Assembly (NCBI GenBank): GCA_041663565.1
Contig: JBAYMJ010000003.1
Location: forward strand, 1-64,000
DNA from: CAINOH01 sp041663565
Lineage (GTDB): Archaea > Micrarchaeota > Micrarchaeia > Norongarragalinales > CAINOH01
DNA length: 64,000 nucleotides
Direction of reading: 5' to 3'
The position numbers and the translations under genes were made by a program. The notes beneath the pieces are model-generated. The model had not been told where the DNA came from and ran no database searches. It saw only the letters and a program-made list of their open reading frames with translations. Of the stretch, positions 16,405 to 24,185 are shown in pieces; positions within the stretch are counted from its first letter, which is position 1, and each line of letters opens with the position of its first letter.

Positions 16405-17832
16405 CTACTTGCAACAGCGGAACCCGACGTTCCCGTCGCTGTCCGACGGCGCGTAGTGCAAGTACAGGGCAAAGGAGCCCGCCCATGCCCCACCGGCACA
16501 GTACCCGCCGCGGGTGAACGCGTGAACATTCCCACCATCCGATGCAGTACCCGGGTCAGAATACAAGCGCCCAACGCCATTATTTTGATTCCAAGACGAA
16601 ACCGGCAAACGACTCCAACTCGCGGACATGAAATTCGTAACCGAGGAATACTCAACCCAACCAGTACAAGGCACCGGCATCGTCCCACTGCTGCAAGCCG
16701 TACTCATAATCGTGCCGTCCGTCCACTCCCACACGTTGCCCGACAAGTCCCAAACCGCGTCACCAGTAGAAAGGGACATCGTCCGCCTCTGCTCCTTGCC
16801 ATAACCCGCGCCCGTAGTGAACGGGCAGGAAAAACTGTTCGCCGCACTGTTGCCGGTGCCGCTGTAAGGGTCGTCGTCAGTGGAAGCAGCCAACACACCC
16901 GAGGGGTCGTTGTCCGTGTGCCCGCCGTACAAGCAACCACTTCCAACAACGCCGCTCTGCCAGTTGGAAGCAACGTTCGCAACGTTATTCGCAACCACAT
17001 TCCACTCGCGGTCACGAATCAAATGATACCCCGAACCGAGGGCGGAGCAACGACTGGAAGCATAAGTATGGTTGATGCTCCTCCAAGGCACCAAAACCGC
17101 CTGCGAAGTGGCCGTGCCGCTGACGTTCTTGGCCTCGTACTTCATCATGCAAAAATCATTCACAAGAAACGAAGAATTGCCCGGCACCTTCACCCAATTG
17201 GCGTCGCAGGCTTTTGTTCCGCACGAGGTGACAATCGGCTTGTCGCCCTTGAGGATAAGATTGGTTACGCCCGAACCGCCAAGGGAATAAGCGAACTGGA
17301 CGCTGGAGATTTCAACGCCGGTTTTCCCGGCGCAGTCAATCACGTTACCTACGCCAGAAACCGCGCCTTGAGCAGCGACATAAGCGGATTCCCCGGGACC
17401 CAACATCAAAGCACAAGTCATCGACGGAGCCGAAAAATTGTCATACGGACGCGAACAATACGCTGCGCCATAGTAGTCGCCTGCGTTGTAAGGGTAAATT
17501 GGAAGGTCGGTGCCACCGACATTAATGCCATCCAAACGGATGGTGAACGTGCCCGTATTCTGCAAGCCAAGAACGAGGTTCGAGTCAACAACCTTGGAAG
17601 ACAAAACCTTAATCGGCGACAATGAAGACCAATACGCCTGCGACTGCTGCTGCTTAATCGAAGCCTGCGAAGACGGAAAGGAATACATCGCGCTTACGAC
17701 AACAATCGAAACCAAAAGGACGGCGCCAAGAACGACCAAGTATTCAGTCGCGCCCTGGCCTTTGCGCGGACCGCCCGTGTTTTGGCCGCGAAGAATTCCG
17801 CGAAAACGGGACAGTAAACGTCCGAAAGCCAT
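16405..17832 (-). CDS. Pilin-like protein with C-terminal FGE/C-type-lectin domain (possible DGR target)
   Basis: 475-residue surface protein. Near residue 27-45 is a class III signal peptide, GQGATEYLVVLGAVLLVS, behind an unusually long basic N-terminus; ATG at 17832 is preferred, TTG at 17856 possible. From about residue 215 to the end is a formylglycine-generating-enzyme-like/C-type-lectin fold: FCMMKYEAKN, GYHLIRDREWNVVANN, DLSGNVWEWTDG, FTRGGYCAGGAWAGSF and the terminal NVGFRCCK. Catalytic FGE chemistry is not expected; such domains display ligands. The final 30 residues match the layout of variable regions in diversity-generating retroelement targets. Codons favour T-ending forms (GTT, TTG, TCG), unlike the flanking lipid genes, so it is probably a transferred gene that splits the mevalonate cluster. 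Confidence 0.75.
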   Translation of the reverse strand: MAFGRLLSRFRGILRGQNTGGPRKGQGATEYLVVLGAVLLVSIVVVSAMYSFPSSQASIKQQQSQAYWSSLSPIKVLSSKVVDSNLVLGLQNTGTFTIRLDGINVGGTDLPIYPYNAGDYYGAAYCSRPYDNFSAPSMTCALMLGPGESAYVAAQGAVSGVGNVIDCAGKTGVEISSVQFAYSLGGSGVTNLILKGDKPIVTSCGTKACDANWVKVPGNSSFLVNDFCMMKYEAKNVSGTATSQAVLVPWRSINHTYASSRCSALGSGYHLIRDREWNVVANNVANVASNWQSGVVGSGCLYGGHTDNDPSGVLAASTDDDPYSGTGNSAANSFSCPFTTGAGYGKEQRRTMSLSTGDAVWDLSGNVWEWTDGTIMSTACSSGTMPVPCTGWVEYSSVTNFMSASWSRLPVSSWNQNNGVGRLYSDPGTASDGGNVHAFTRGGYCAGGAWAGSFALYLHYAPSDSDGNVGFRCCK

Positions 17833-17919
17833 ACGACAAAGTAAGGGCAGCCGCAATTAAAACTTGCCGTTGCCTCGCCGGGACTGACCGATAAATCATC
17901 GGACAGGCTCGCTGGAATC

Positions 17920-18405
17920 TCAGCCTTTCGCTGCTGTCGCCTTGGAGGCCTTGGCAGGCTTGTCGGCCTTTGCGGAAGGCGCCGGGGCGGAAGCTGAAGC
18001 GGAGTCCTCAATCAGGGCGAACTTGTAGCCGTACGAGATTGCACTCTCCTCGTCGTCGTCGCCTACCCTGCGGAAGCGCATCGTAACGCGCGAGCCTATC
18101 TTGATTTTTTCCATCGGGCAGTCGACTATCTGCGCAAGAATCTTTACTTTGTTGTCAAGCTCGATTATTGCAAGCGGGTAGGGCGACTCGAACTCGAAAC
18201 CCGATGGCGGCGCCGAGACTTCGGTGAACGAGTAGATGGTGCCGGTTGGGGGCATCCTCTTTTCGGAGACTTTTCCAAGGCGCCTGCAGTTGGGGCAAAT
18301 CTGGCGGAACGGGAAGAAGTCGTTCTTGCACGTGCTGCAGTGCGAGCCCATTATGTAGTACTTCTCCGGAATCATTCTCCATATGAGCGGTAACGGGTGT
18401 TTCAT
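17920..18405 (-). CDS. Zn-ribbon/OB-fold protein (DUF35), HMG-CoA synthase partner
   Basis: 161 residues. An N-terminal rubredoxin-like zinc ribbon (CSTCKNDFFPFRQICPNC, residues about 23-40) is followed by an OB-fold (GTIYSFTEVSAPPSGFEFES, PYPLAIIELDNKVKILAQIV, IGSRVTMRFRRVG). In archaea these DUF35 proteins form a channelling complex with acetyl-CoA acetyltransferase and HMG-CoA synthase, bridging the two active sites and binding CoA. The gene lies 35 bp behind the thiolase gene, matching that complex. The C-terminal 30 residues are Ala/Ser/Lys-rich low complexity. Confidence 0.9.
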   Translation of the reverse strand: MKHPLPLIWRMIPEKYYIMGSHCSTCKNDFFPFRQICPNCRRLGKVSEKRMPPTGTIYSFTEVSAPPSGFEFESPYPLAIIELDNKVKILAQIVDCPMEKIKIGSRVTMRFRRVGDDDEESAISYGYKFALIEDSASASAPAPSAKADKPAKASKATAAKG

Positions 18406-18440
18406 GTTTCAGTTCACCATCAATCGTAAGTAAAACTTCT

Positions 18441-19601
18441 TCAAAGCCTCTTGTAGATGTTGACTACTGCAGTTGCGCCGCTTCCGCCCACGTTGTGGGT
18501 CATGCCGATTTCGGCGTCGTTTACCTGGCGCTTGTCCGCCCGGCCCTGCAACTGCCACATGATTTCAACAGCCTGCTTGATGCCAGTAGCGCCGACGGGG
18601 TGGCCGGTTGCCTTGAGCCCGCCGCTTGTGTTGATTGAGATTTCGGAGTTGAGCGCAGTCAGGCCCTCAAGCGACGCGGGGCCGCCTTTTCCCTTCTCAA
18701 AGAACCCCAAGTCCTCGATTGCCATTATTTCCGCAATCGAGAAGCAGTCGTGGACTTCGGCGACGTCTATGTCCTTTGGCGTGAGCCTGGCGTGCCGGTA
18801 AGCATCGGCTGCAGCGACCTTGGTTGCGTGCAGCTCGGTCATGCAGTGCCTGTTTGAAAGCGAAATCGTGTCCGAGGCCTGCGAGCTTGCGATTATCTCA
18901 ACCGGGTCCTTGCGGAACTTCTTGGCCTTTTCGGAAGCGCAGAGGATTACCGCTGCTGCGCCGTCAGTAATCGGCGAGCAGTCCAAAAGCTTGAGGGGGG
19001 ATGCGATGTATCCTGAATTCATTACGTCCTCAATCGTGATTTCGTTGCGGTACTGCGCGTAAATGTTGTGAACCGCGTTCTTGTGGTTCTTCACCGAGCA
19101 CGACGCCATCATCTCCTCGGTGGTGCCGTACTCGAGCATGTGCCGCCGCGCCATGAGCGCGTAAAGAGCAGGGAAAGTGGCTCCGAAGAAGAGCTCGTGC
19201 TCCATGTCGCCAGCGCCTCCGAGCGCTATTGCGACGTCTGCAGAGTCGAAGTCTGTCATCTTTTCGACTCCGCCTACGGCGACAACATCATACATGCCAC
19301 TTGCAACTGCAAGAAACCCCGCGCGAAGCGCGACTCCGCCCGATGCGCAGGCTGCCTCGCAGCGGGTTGCCGGAATCGGGTTCAGGCCGAGGAAGTCCGC
19401 AAAGAGCGCGCCGACGTGCTCCTGGCCGACCAGCCGGCCGGATGACATGCACCCGCCGTAGATGGCCTGGATTTCGCGGCCCTCTATTCCTGCGTCTATG
19501 ACTGCGGCAGTGCCTGCCTCTACCACGAGGTCGCGGAAGCTCTTGTCCCAGCGCTCGCCGAACTTGGAAAGCCCGCCGCCGATTATTGAAACGCCTCTCA
19601 T
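18441..19601 (-). CDS. Acetyl-CoA acetyltransferase (thiolase)
   Basis: Condenses two acetyl-CoA to acetoacetyl-CoA, the first step of the mevalonate pathway; 386 residues. The nucleophilic cysteine is in RCEAACASGGVALRAG (residue about 85). AEVHDCFSIAEIMAIEDLG carries the thiolase/SCP-x-like HDCF motif, and NTSGGLKATGHPVGATG supplies the conserved GHP histidine. The archaeal type lacks the bacterial C-terminal CxG, ending instead with GMTHNVGGSGATAVVNIYKR. The ATG at 19601 gives MRGVSIIGGGLSKFGER, standard for the family; GTG at 19610 is less likely. It lies 14 bp behind HMG-CoA synthase and before DUF35, the usual three-gene order. Confidence 0.93.
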   Translation of the reverse strand: MRGVSIIGGGLSKFGERWDKSFRDLVVEAGTAAVIDAGIEGREIQAIYGGCMSSGRLVGQEHVGALFADFLGLNPIPATRCEAACASGGVALRAGFLAVASGMYDVVAVGGVEKMTDFDSADVAIALGGAGDMEHELFFGATFPALYALMARRHMLEYGTTEEMMASCSVKNHKNAVHNIYAQYRNEITIEDVMNSGYIASPLKLLDCSPITDGAAAVILCASEKAKKFRKDPVEIIASSQASDTISLSNRHCMTELHATKVAAADAYRHARLTPKDIDVAEVHDCFSIAEIMAIEDLGFFEKGKGGPASLEGLTALNSEISINTSGGLKATGHPVGATGIKQAVEIMWQLQGRADKRQVNDAEIGMTHNVGGSGATAVVNIYKRL

Positions 19602-19615
19602 GAAAATCACCGGAA

Positions 19616-20671
19616 TTACATGCTCTTTATCTTGCGCCTGTGCTTGGCGTAAGTCGCGTAGTCCACGTACGTCTTGTTGTTGATAAGCTCGAAGAAGTGC
19701 CTCTCCTTGGGCGGCCGCTTCTGGTCAATAAGGTCGTTGACTGTGATTATGAACCCGTCCGAGCCCGCACCGCTTCCGTAGGATGTGACCAGGATGCGCT
19801 GTCCGGGCTTTGCAACGTCAAGCACAGCTGAAAGCCCTATCATCGCCGCTCCGCTGTAGGTGTTGCCGATGAAGGGTGTGACCAGCGCGGGCTTGACCTG
19901 CGCCTCGGTAAACCCAAGCAGCTTTGCAACGCGAACCGGGAACTTGCCGTTGGGCTGGTGCGGCACGAAGTAGTCGAAGTCTGAGGGCTTGGTGCCCGTG
20001 CGCTTCATTATCTCTCTTGCGCACTCGCCGACGTGCTTGAAGTATGCCGGCTCCGCTGTGAAGCGCCCGGCGTGCATCGGGAATTCCGCGTGCGACCTGC
20101 GCCAGAAATCCGGCGTGTCTGTAGTGTAGGAATAGGTCTTCTCGATTGTCGCAATCTGCTCCTCCTTCTTGGAGGTGATTATGAATGCGGCTGCGCCCGC
20201 TCCTGCGGTCATCTCAAGGGCGTCGTTGGGCCTGCCTTGCGCGGCATCCGCGCCTATTGCCAAGCCTAGGTCAATCATTCCTGCGATGCACTGGCCCATG
20301 CAGGCCTGTATCGCCGCAGTACCCGCCTTGCAGGCGAACTCGAAGTCAGCTGCAGTGAGGTGCGGGGTCGAACCAAGAGCCTCGGCTACTATGGATGCTG
20401 TTGGCTTTACCGCGTATGGCTTGCTTTCGCTTCCCACGTAGGCGGCTTCAACTCGCTGCGGGTCGAGCTTGCAGTGCTCGAAAGCACGGCGTGCAGCCTC
20501 GACTGCGAAAGTGGCCGAGTCCTCGTCAATCGCGCCTAGGGACTTTTCGTAGACCCCGAGGCCGCGCGCGGACTTGTCGCCGTCCTTTCCCCAGACCTTG
20601 GCGATTTCTGGAATCTTTATCCTCATGTAGGGCACGTATACGCCGTACCCGGCTATTCCTGCATGTACCAT
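19616..20671 (-). CDS. Hydroxymethylglutaryl-CoA synthase (archaeal type)
   Basis: Makes HMG-CoA from acetoacetyl-CoA and acetyl-CoA; 351 residues. The N-terminus AGIAGYGVYVPYMRIKIPEI is typical of archaeal HMGS. The catalytic cysteine is in DFEFACKAGTAAIQACMG (residue about 113), general-base residues are in EDSATFAVEAARRA, and YFVPHQPNGKFPVRVAKLLG holds the conserved His. GNTYSGAAMIGLSAVLD and ILVTSYGSGAGSDGFII finish the thiolase fold. Three Met/Val starts lie within 13 bases; ATG at 20671 best fits homologues. It leads the HMGS-thiolase-DUF35 operon. Confidence 0.93.
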   Translation of the reverse strand: MVHAGIAGYGVYVPYMRIKIPEIAKVWGKDGDKSARGLGVYEKSLGAIDEDSATFAVEAARRAFEHCKLDPQRVEAAYVGSESKPYAVKPTASIVAEALGSTPHLTAADFEFACKAGTAAIQACMGQCIAGMIDLGLAIGADAAQGRPNDALEMTAGAGAAAFIITSKKEEQIATIEKTYSYTTDTPDFWRRSHAEFPMHAGRFTAEPAYFKHVGECAREIMKRTGTKPSDFDYFVPHQPNGKFPVRVAKLLGFTEAQVKPALVTPFIGNTYSGAAMIGLSAVLDVAKPGQRILVTSYGSGAGSDGFIITVNDLIDQKRPPKERHFFELINNKTYVDYATYAKHRRKIKSM

Positions 20672-20739
20672 AAGCATCTGCACCGATAAACGTCAACTTG
20701 ACTCATTGACTTAAGTAGGTTGGTTTGAAATACTATTCG

Positions 20740-20781
20740 GCTGCCTGCCATTAAAAAAGCCGCCCCAAATCGTCAGGCAGC
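20740..20781. promoter_or_regulatory. Inverted repeat between HMGS and nadM
   Basis: GCTGCCTG at 20740-20747 and CAGGCAGC at 20774-20781 form a perfect 8-bp inverted repeat with a 26-bp A-rich centre, in the divergent promoter region of HMG-CoA synthase and nadM. It could be an operator or a leader hairpin. Confidence 0.3.
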
Positions 20782-20834
20782 GAAGATGCAAATCAATTAG
20801 AAGCTCCGGCTTTCCTAAACATCTAAGGGTAAAC

Positions 20835-21368
20835 ATGACACGCGCGCTGTTCATCGGAAGGTTCCAGCCCATACACGAGGGCCACCTTTCCGCAATCAAG
20901 GAAATCCTCTCGCAATACGACGAGGTGGCGATAATCGTGGGCTCCTCCCAGGAGAACCTCACCGGACGCAACCCGCTCACAACTGGCGAACGCATCGAGA
21001 TGATTTACGCGGTCCTGCGGGCCAACGGCTTTGCAAGCCGCGCATACGTCATTCCCGTGCCGGACACCCCGGAATCTGGTTTGTGGCCAGCACGCGTGCT
21101 TTCCTATGCGCCCAAGGTTGACGCGGTCTTCACCGCAAATGACTACACGCAGAACCTGTTTTCGATTTACAACGGAAGCGTGCGCGACGGCATCCGGATA
21201 ATCAACCAGAAGGTGGTTGGAAAGATTTCCGCAACCGCAATACGCGACAAGATAATCAAGGGCGACGCGTCGTGGGAAAGGATGGTGCCAAAAGATGCGG
21301 TTGCATTCTTGAAAAAAAACAAGTTGGATGCAAGAATAAAGATTCTTGCGGATTCTTCCATTGGATAA
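20835..21368 (+). CDS. nadM: Nicotinamide-nucleotide adenylyltransferase (NadM type)
   Basis: Transfers AMP from ATP to NMN to form NAD; 177 residues, the archaeal NadM size. The nucleotidyltransferase core is visible as LFIGRFQPIHEGHLSAIKEI (HxGH-type motif, residues about 5-17), IIVGSSQENLTGRNPLTTGE with the Arg/Thr contacts, and the C-terminal KISATAIRDKIIKGDASWE carrying the ISxTxxR signature. ATG at 20835 is unambiguous. It is encoded divergently from HMG-CoA synthase and 48 bp before HMG-CoA reductase, possibly co-transcribed with it. Confidence 0.95.
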   Translation: MTRALFIGRFQPIHEGHLSAIKEILSQYDEVAIIVGSSQENLTGRNPLTTGERIEMIYAVLRANGFASRAYVIPVPDTPESGLWPARVLSYAPKVDAVFTANDYTQNLFSIYNGSVRDGIRIINQKVVGKISATAIRDKIIKGDASWERMVPKDAVAFLKKNKLDARIKILADSSIG

Positions 21369-21416
21369 TCAGACATCAGGTAACTTTCAATCTTGACAAT
21401 CGCAGGTGCTTTCACG

Positions 21417-22658
21417 ATGACTTCCTTCTCCGGGTTCTACAAATTGTCGCGCAAGGAACGCCTTGCAAAAATCAAGGAGTTCGCTGGGCTTACCGACGAG
21501 GAAATCAAGACCCTCGAATCAGCTGACGCGCTCGGCTTCGAGACTGCTGACAGGATGGTTGAGAACGCAATCGGGACGTTCCAGCTTCCGCTCGGCGTTG
21601 CCGTGAACTTCGTAATCAACGGCCAGGAAAAAGTCATTCCGATGGCAACCGAGGAGCCGTCTGTGATTGCAGCTGCAAGCAACGGCGCGAAGCTCGCGCT
21701 TCCGGAAGGCTTTTCGACAGGCACAACGGACCCGATTATGATTGGCCAAATCCAGCTTGTGAACGTGCCTGATGCAAAGAAGTCGGCAAAGGAAATCATT
21801 GCCAAGAAGAAGGAAATAATCGCGATGGCGAACAAGCCCGACGCGCCGATGGTAAAGTACGGCGGAGGGGTAAAGGAACTTGACGTCAAGGAATACGACA
21901 CGCCACGCGGCAAGATGCTCGTGGTTTACCTCTTCATAGACTGCAGGGACGCGATGGGCGCGAACGCGGTGAACACGTTCTGCGAGACTCTTGCTCCCGA
22001 ATTTGAAAAATTGACTGGAGCAAAAGCGCGCCTTAGGATTTTGTCCAATTTTGCAACCCAAAGGATTGCGAAGGCAAAAGCCGTTTGGAAAAAGGAAACC
22101 ATCGGCGAGGAAGCCATTGAAGGAATCCTCGACGCTTACGAGTTCGCGGCAGCGGACAACTTCCGGGCAGCAACGCACAACAAGGGCGTGATGAACGGCA
22201 TTGATGCGGTCGTGATTGCAACCGGGAACGACTGGCGGGCCGTGGAAGCCGGCGCACACTCGTTTGCATCGATGAGCGGAAGATGCATGCCACTTACCAA
22301 ATACAAAAAGACCAAGTCTGGCGACTTGGAGGGTGAAATTGAAATCCCGATGGCAGTCGGGCTCGTCGGTGGGGCCACCAAGACCCACCCGGTTGCAAAG
22401 CTTGCTGTGAAGATGCTTGGCGTCAAGTCCGCAGGCGAGCTTGCGCAAGTCATCGCGGCAGTCGGCCTGTCCCAGAATTTTGCCGCGCTCAAGGCGCTTT
22501 CGACCGAGGGAATCCAGCGCGGCCACATGGAACTGCACGCCCGTAACGTAGCTGTTGCAGCCGGAGCCAAGGGCAAGCAGGTTGACGAGATTGCGGAGAA
22601 GATGATTTCCGAAAAGAACATCCGGCAGGAGCGCGCTGCCGAGCTTCTGAAGAAATAG
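21417..22658 (+). CDS. hmgA: HMG-CoA reductase, class II type
   Basis: Reduces HMG-CoA to mevalonate; 413 residues. The sequence is class II (bacterial Pseudomonas-mevalonii-like) rather than the class I form of most archaea: FSGFYKLSRKERLAKIKEFA at the N-terminus, then MVENAIGTFQLPLGVAVNFV, the ENVIGT-like catalytic Glu region, MATEEPSVIAAASNGAKLA, the DAMGAN motif in DCRDAMGANAVNTFCETL, and HNKGVMNGIDAVVIATGNDW. The C-terminal catalytic His is in GIQRGHMELHARN. ATG at 21417 is chosen over TTG at 21393. It is the only mevalonate gene here on the plus strand, consistent with separate acquisition. Confidence 0.93.
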   Translation: MTSFSGFYKLSRKERLAKIKEFAGLTDEEIKTLESADALGFETADRMVENAIGTFQLPLGVAVNFVINGQEKVIPMATEEPSVIAAASNGAKLALPEGFSTGTTDPIMIGQIQLVNVPDAKKSAKEIIAKKKEIIAMANKPDAPMVKYGGGVKELDVKEYDTPRGKMLVVYLFIDCRDAMGANAVNTFCETLAPEFEKLTGAKARLRILSNFATQRIAKAKAVWKKETIGEEAIEGILDAYEFAAADNFRAATHNKGVMNGIDAVVIATGNDWRAVEAGAHSFASMSGRCMPLTKYKKTKSGDLEGEIEIPMAVGLVGGATKTHPVAKLAVKMLGVKSAGELAQVIAAVGLSQNFAALKALSTEGIQRGHMELHARNVAVAAGAKGKQVDEIAEKMISEKNIRQERAAELLKK

Positions 22659-22678
22659 GTTTTCCGGCCCTCACGGAA

Positions 22679-23074
22679 TCAGCGCTTTTTCTCGTATTTT
22701 TTCAGCGAGGACACGACGTCGCCTTCCAGGGTACGCACGGACTTCTTGAGCCTGCACAACCCCTCGACGTCATGTTCGAACTCGCGCGGCACCCTCACCG
22801 GATGCCAGGCGGTCACCTCTACCCCGCTCCCGCTTTTTTCGGCGTGGACCGACACGTTCAATCCGTGCAGGAGCTCGGCCCGTTCCTTGAAGTCCGCAAG
22901 CGCGGACTTGGTGCGGTTGAAGTTGCCGTTGACGCTGCACCTGTGCTCCGCAAGCACTTTCCCGCCGTCGACAAACTTGTAGCCCGTGGCCGCCTTGACC
23001 GGGCCTTTGGAAACCGGCGAAAGCACGCCCTCAAGAATCTTGCGGACAGGCGCGACCTTATTCATGCAATGCAT
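22679..23074 (-). CDS. Hypothetical protein
   Basis: 131 residues, predicted soluble, Lys/Arg-rich. No family recognised. Visible elements are a beta-rich middle (AATGYKFVDGGKVLAEHRCS, then GLNVSVHAEKSGSGVEVTAW) and a charged C-terminal helix (REFEHDVEGLCRLKKSVRTL, ending SSLKKYEKKR). Starts at ATG 23074 or ATG 23065 are equally possible. It lies tail-to-tail with hmgA (20 bp gap) and downstream of the TadC genes, apparently in its own unit. Confidence 0.6.
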   Translation of the reverse strand: MHCMNKVAPVRKILEGVLSPVSKGPVKAATGYKFVDGGKVLAEHRCSVNGNFNRTKSALADFKERAELLHGLNVSVHAEKSGSGVEVTAWHPVRVPREFEHDVEGLCRLKKSVRTLEGDVVSSLKKYEKKR

Positions 23075-23150
23075 CAACTTCCCAAACGGTATTAGGTGTG
23101 AATGCCAACGAATTTATCTTCCTTGGGTGGCTTGCCCCGGCGGGCAACCC

Positions 23151-24185
23151 TTAGAAGTTCGTGAATATGCCGCTGGTCACGCTGCGCGCAATCTGGAAGA
23201 CGATGATTGACCCTATTGCCAGCAGCGGGAAGTATTTTACGCCGTAGAGTATCTTGCCGCGCGAAATCACGCCCATCAGCACCGACGCAAAGAAGGCCGT
23301 GCCTATCAGGGACATGTAGGATATGAAGATGGCGTACTCGGAGTTGATGACCACCTGACCGGAGAAGAACGGCAGCGAGTAGCCTTCGATGGCCTCGCCG
23401 GAAAACTGGCCCTTTATGCCAGAGTATATGTCCAAAAACTGCGCGGATACCGCAAGCAGGCAGGGGCTGACTATCAGGATGATGAAGAACAAAAACATCG
23501 TGTAGGAACGAGTTGAGGTTATCAGCTCCGCCTTGAGCTCCTGGTTCCGCCTGACTTCCTCCGAAATCGCGGTGAGGAGCTCGGCAAGCTGGCCGCCCGA
23601 ACGCACGCTCTTTTCGAAAAGCGTGATTGTGCGCTCGAGTATCTCGGAGTCTATGCGCTCGTTGATTGAGCTCAGCGCCTCGGCAAGCGACTGGCTGGAG
23701 CCGGCCTTCACCGCCGCTATCTGGATCTCCTTCTCAAGCGGCCCGAGCTCGGCAGTCGCGGAGCGCCTGAACGCGTTGAACGGGGTCATGCCCGCGCGCA
23801 GGTTCGCGGCAATCATGAGCAAAAACTCGGGCAGCACGCGCTCGACCTGCTCGGAGCGGGAGACTATCGAGTAGTATATCACCAAGTAGAAACCGAAAAC
23901 CCCGATTGCGAAGCCTATGAAGAAGGACAGGACGCACAGCATGCCGACAAGGAGGGGCGAAAACGTGCCGAAGTCTATTATCAGGACCTTCAGGTCCACA
24001 AGATAGAACACGAAGGGCAGGATGGAAAACAGCAGGCCGATGATTACGGAGTAGATTGCGCGCTTGCCGAACCAGCGCGCGGCGTCCTCCGAGCCGCCCG
24101 CCTTGTTTATCTTGTCCTGCAGGATGCCGCGCTGCTTGAGGGGCAGGAACTCGCCGATGCGCCTGTAGAACGAACCTAGCTTCAT
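23151..24185 (-). CDS. Type IV pilus/Tad assembly membrane protein (TadC/FlaJ-like), second copy
   Basis: Integral membrane platform protein of the T2SF family, 344 residues. The real start is ATG 24185 (MKLGSFYRRIGEFLPLKQRG), overlapping the upstream tadC stop as ATGA; the longer open frame up to 24491 is antisense-like Arg/His/Gly sequence. A cytoplasmic T2SF domain is seen at ERVLPEFLLMIAANLRAGMT, FRRSATAELGPLEKEIQIAA and RSGGQLAELLTAISEEVRRN. Transmembrane helices are at VIIGLLFSILPFVFYLV, VGMLCVLSFFIGFAIGVFGF, MFLFFIILIVSPCLLAVSA and near the C-terminus. It acts with the ATPase at 25073-26824 to assemble pilin-like subunits. Confidence 0.88.
   Translation of the reverse strand: MKLGSFYRRIGEFLPLKQRGILQDKINKAGGSEDAARWFGKRAIYSVIIGLLFSILPFVFYLVDLKVLIIDFGTFSPLLVGMLCVLSFFIGFAIGVFGFYLVIYYSIVSRSEQVERVLPEFLLMIAANLRAGMTPFNAFRRSATAELGPLEKEIQIAAVKAGSSQSLAEALSSINERIDSEILERTITLFEKSVRSGGQLAELLTAISEEVRRNQELKAELITSTRSYTMFLFFIILIVSPCLLAVSAQFLDIYSGIKGQFSGEAIEGYSLPFFSGQVVINSEYAIFISYMSLIGTAFFASVLMGVISRGKILYGVKYFPLLAIGSIIVFQIARSVTSGIFTNF

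Noticed and set aside
16456..17625. A 389-residue plus-strand open frame
   Set aside because: It is entirely antisense to the FGE-domain pilin, Arg/Thr/Ala-rich and without domain features. It results from the base composition of the real gene.
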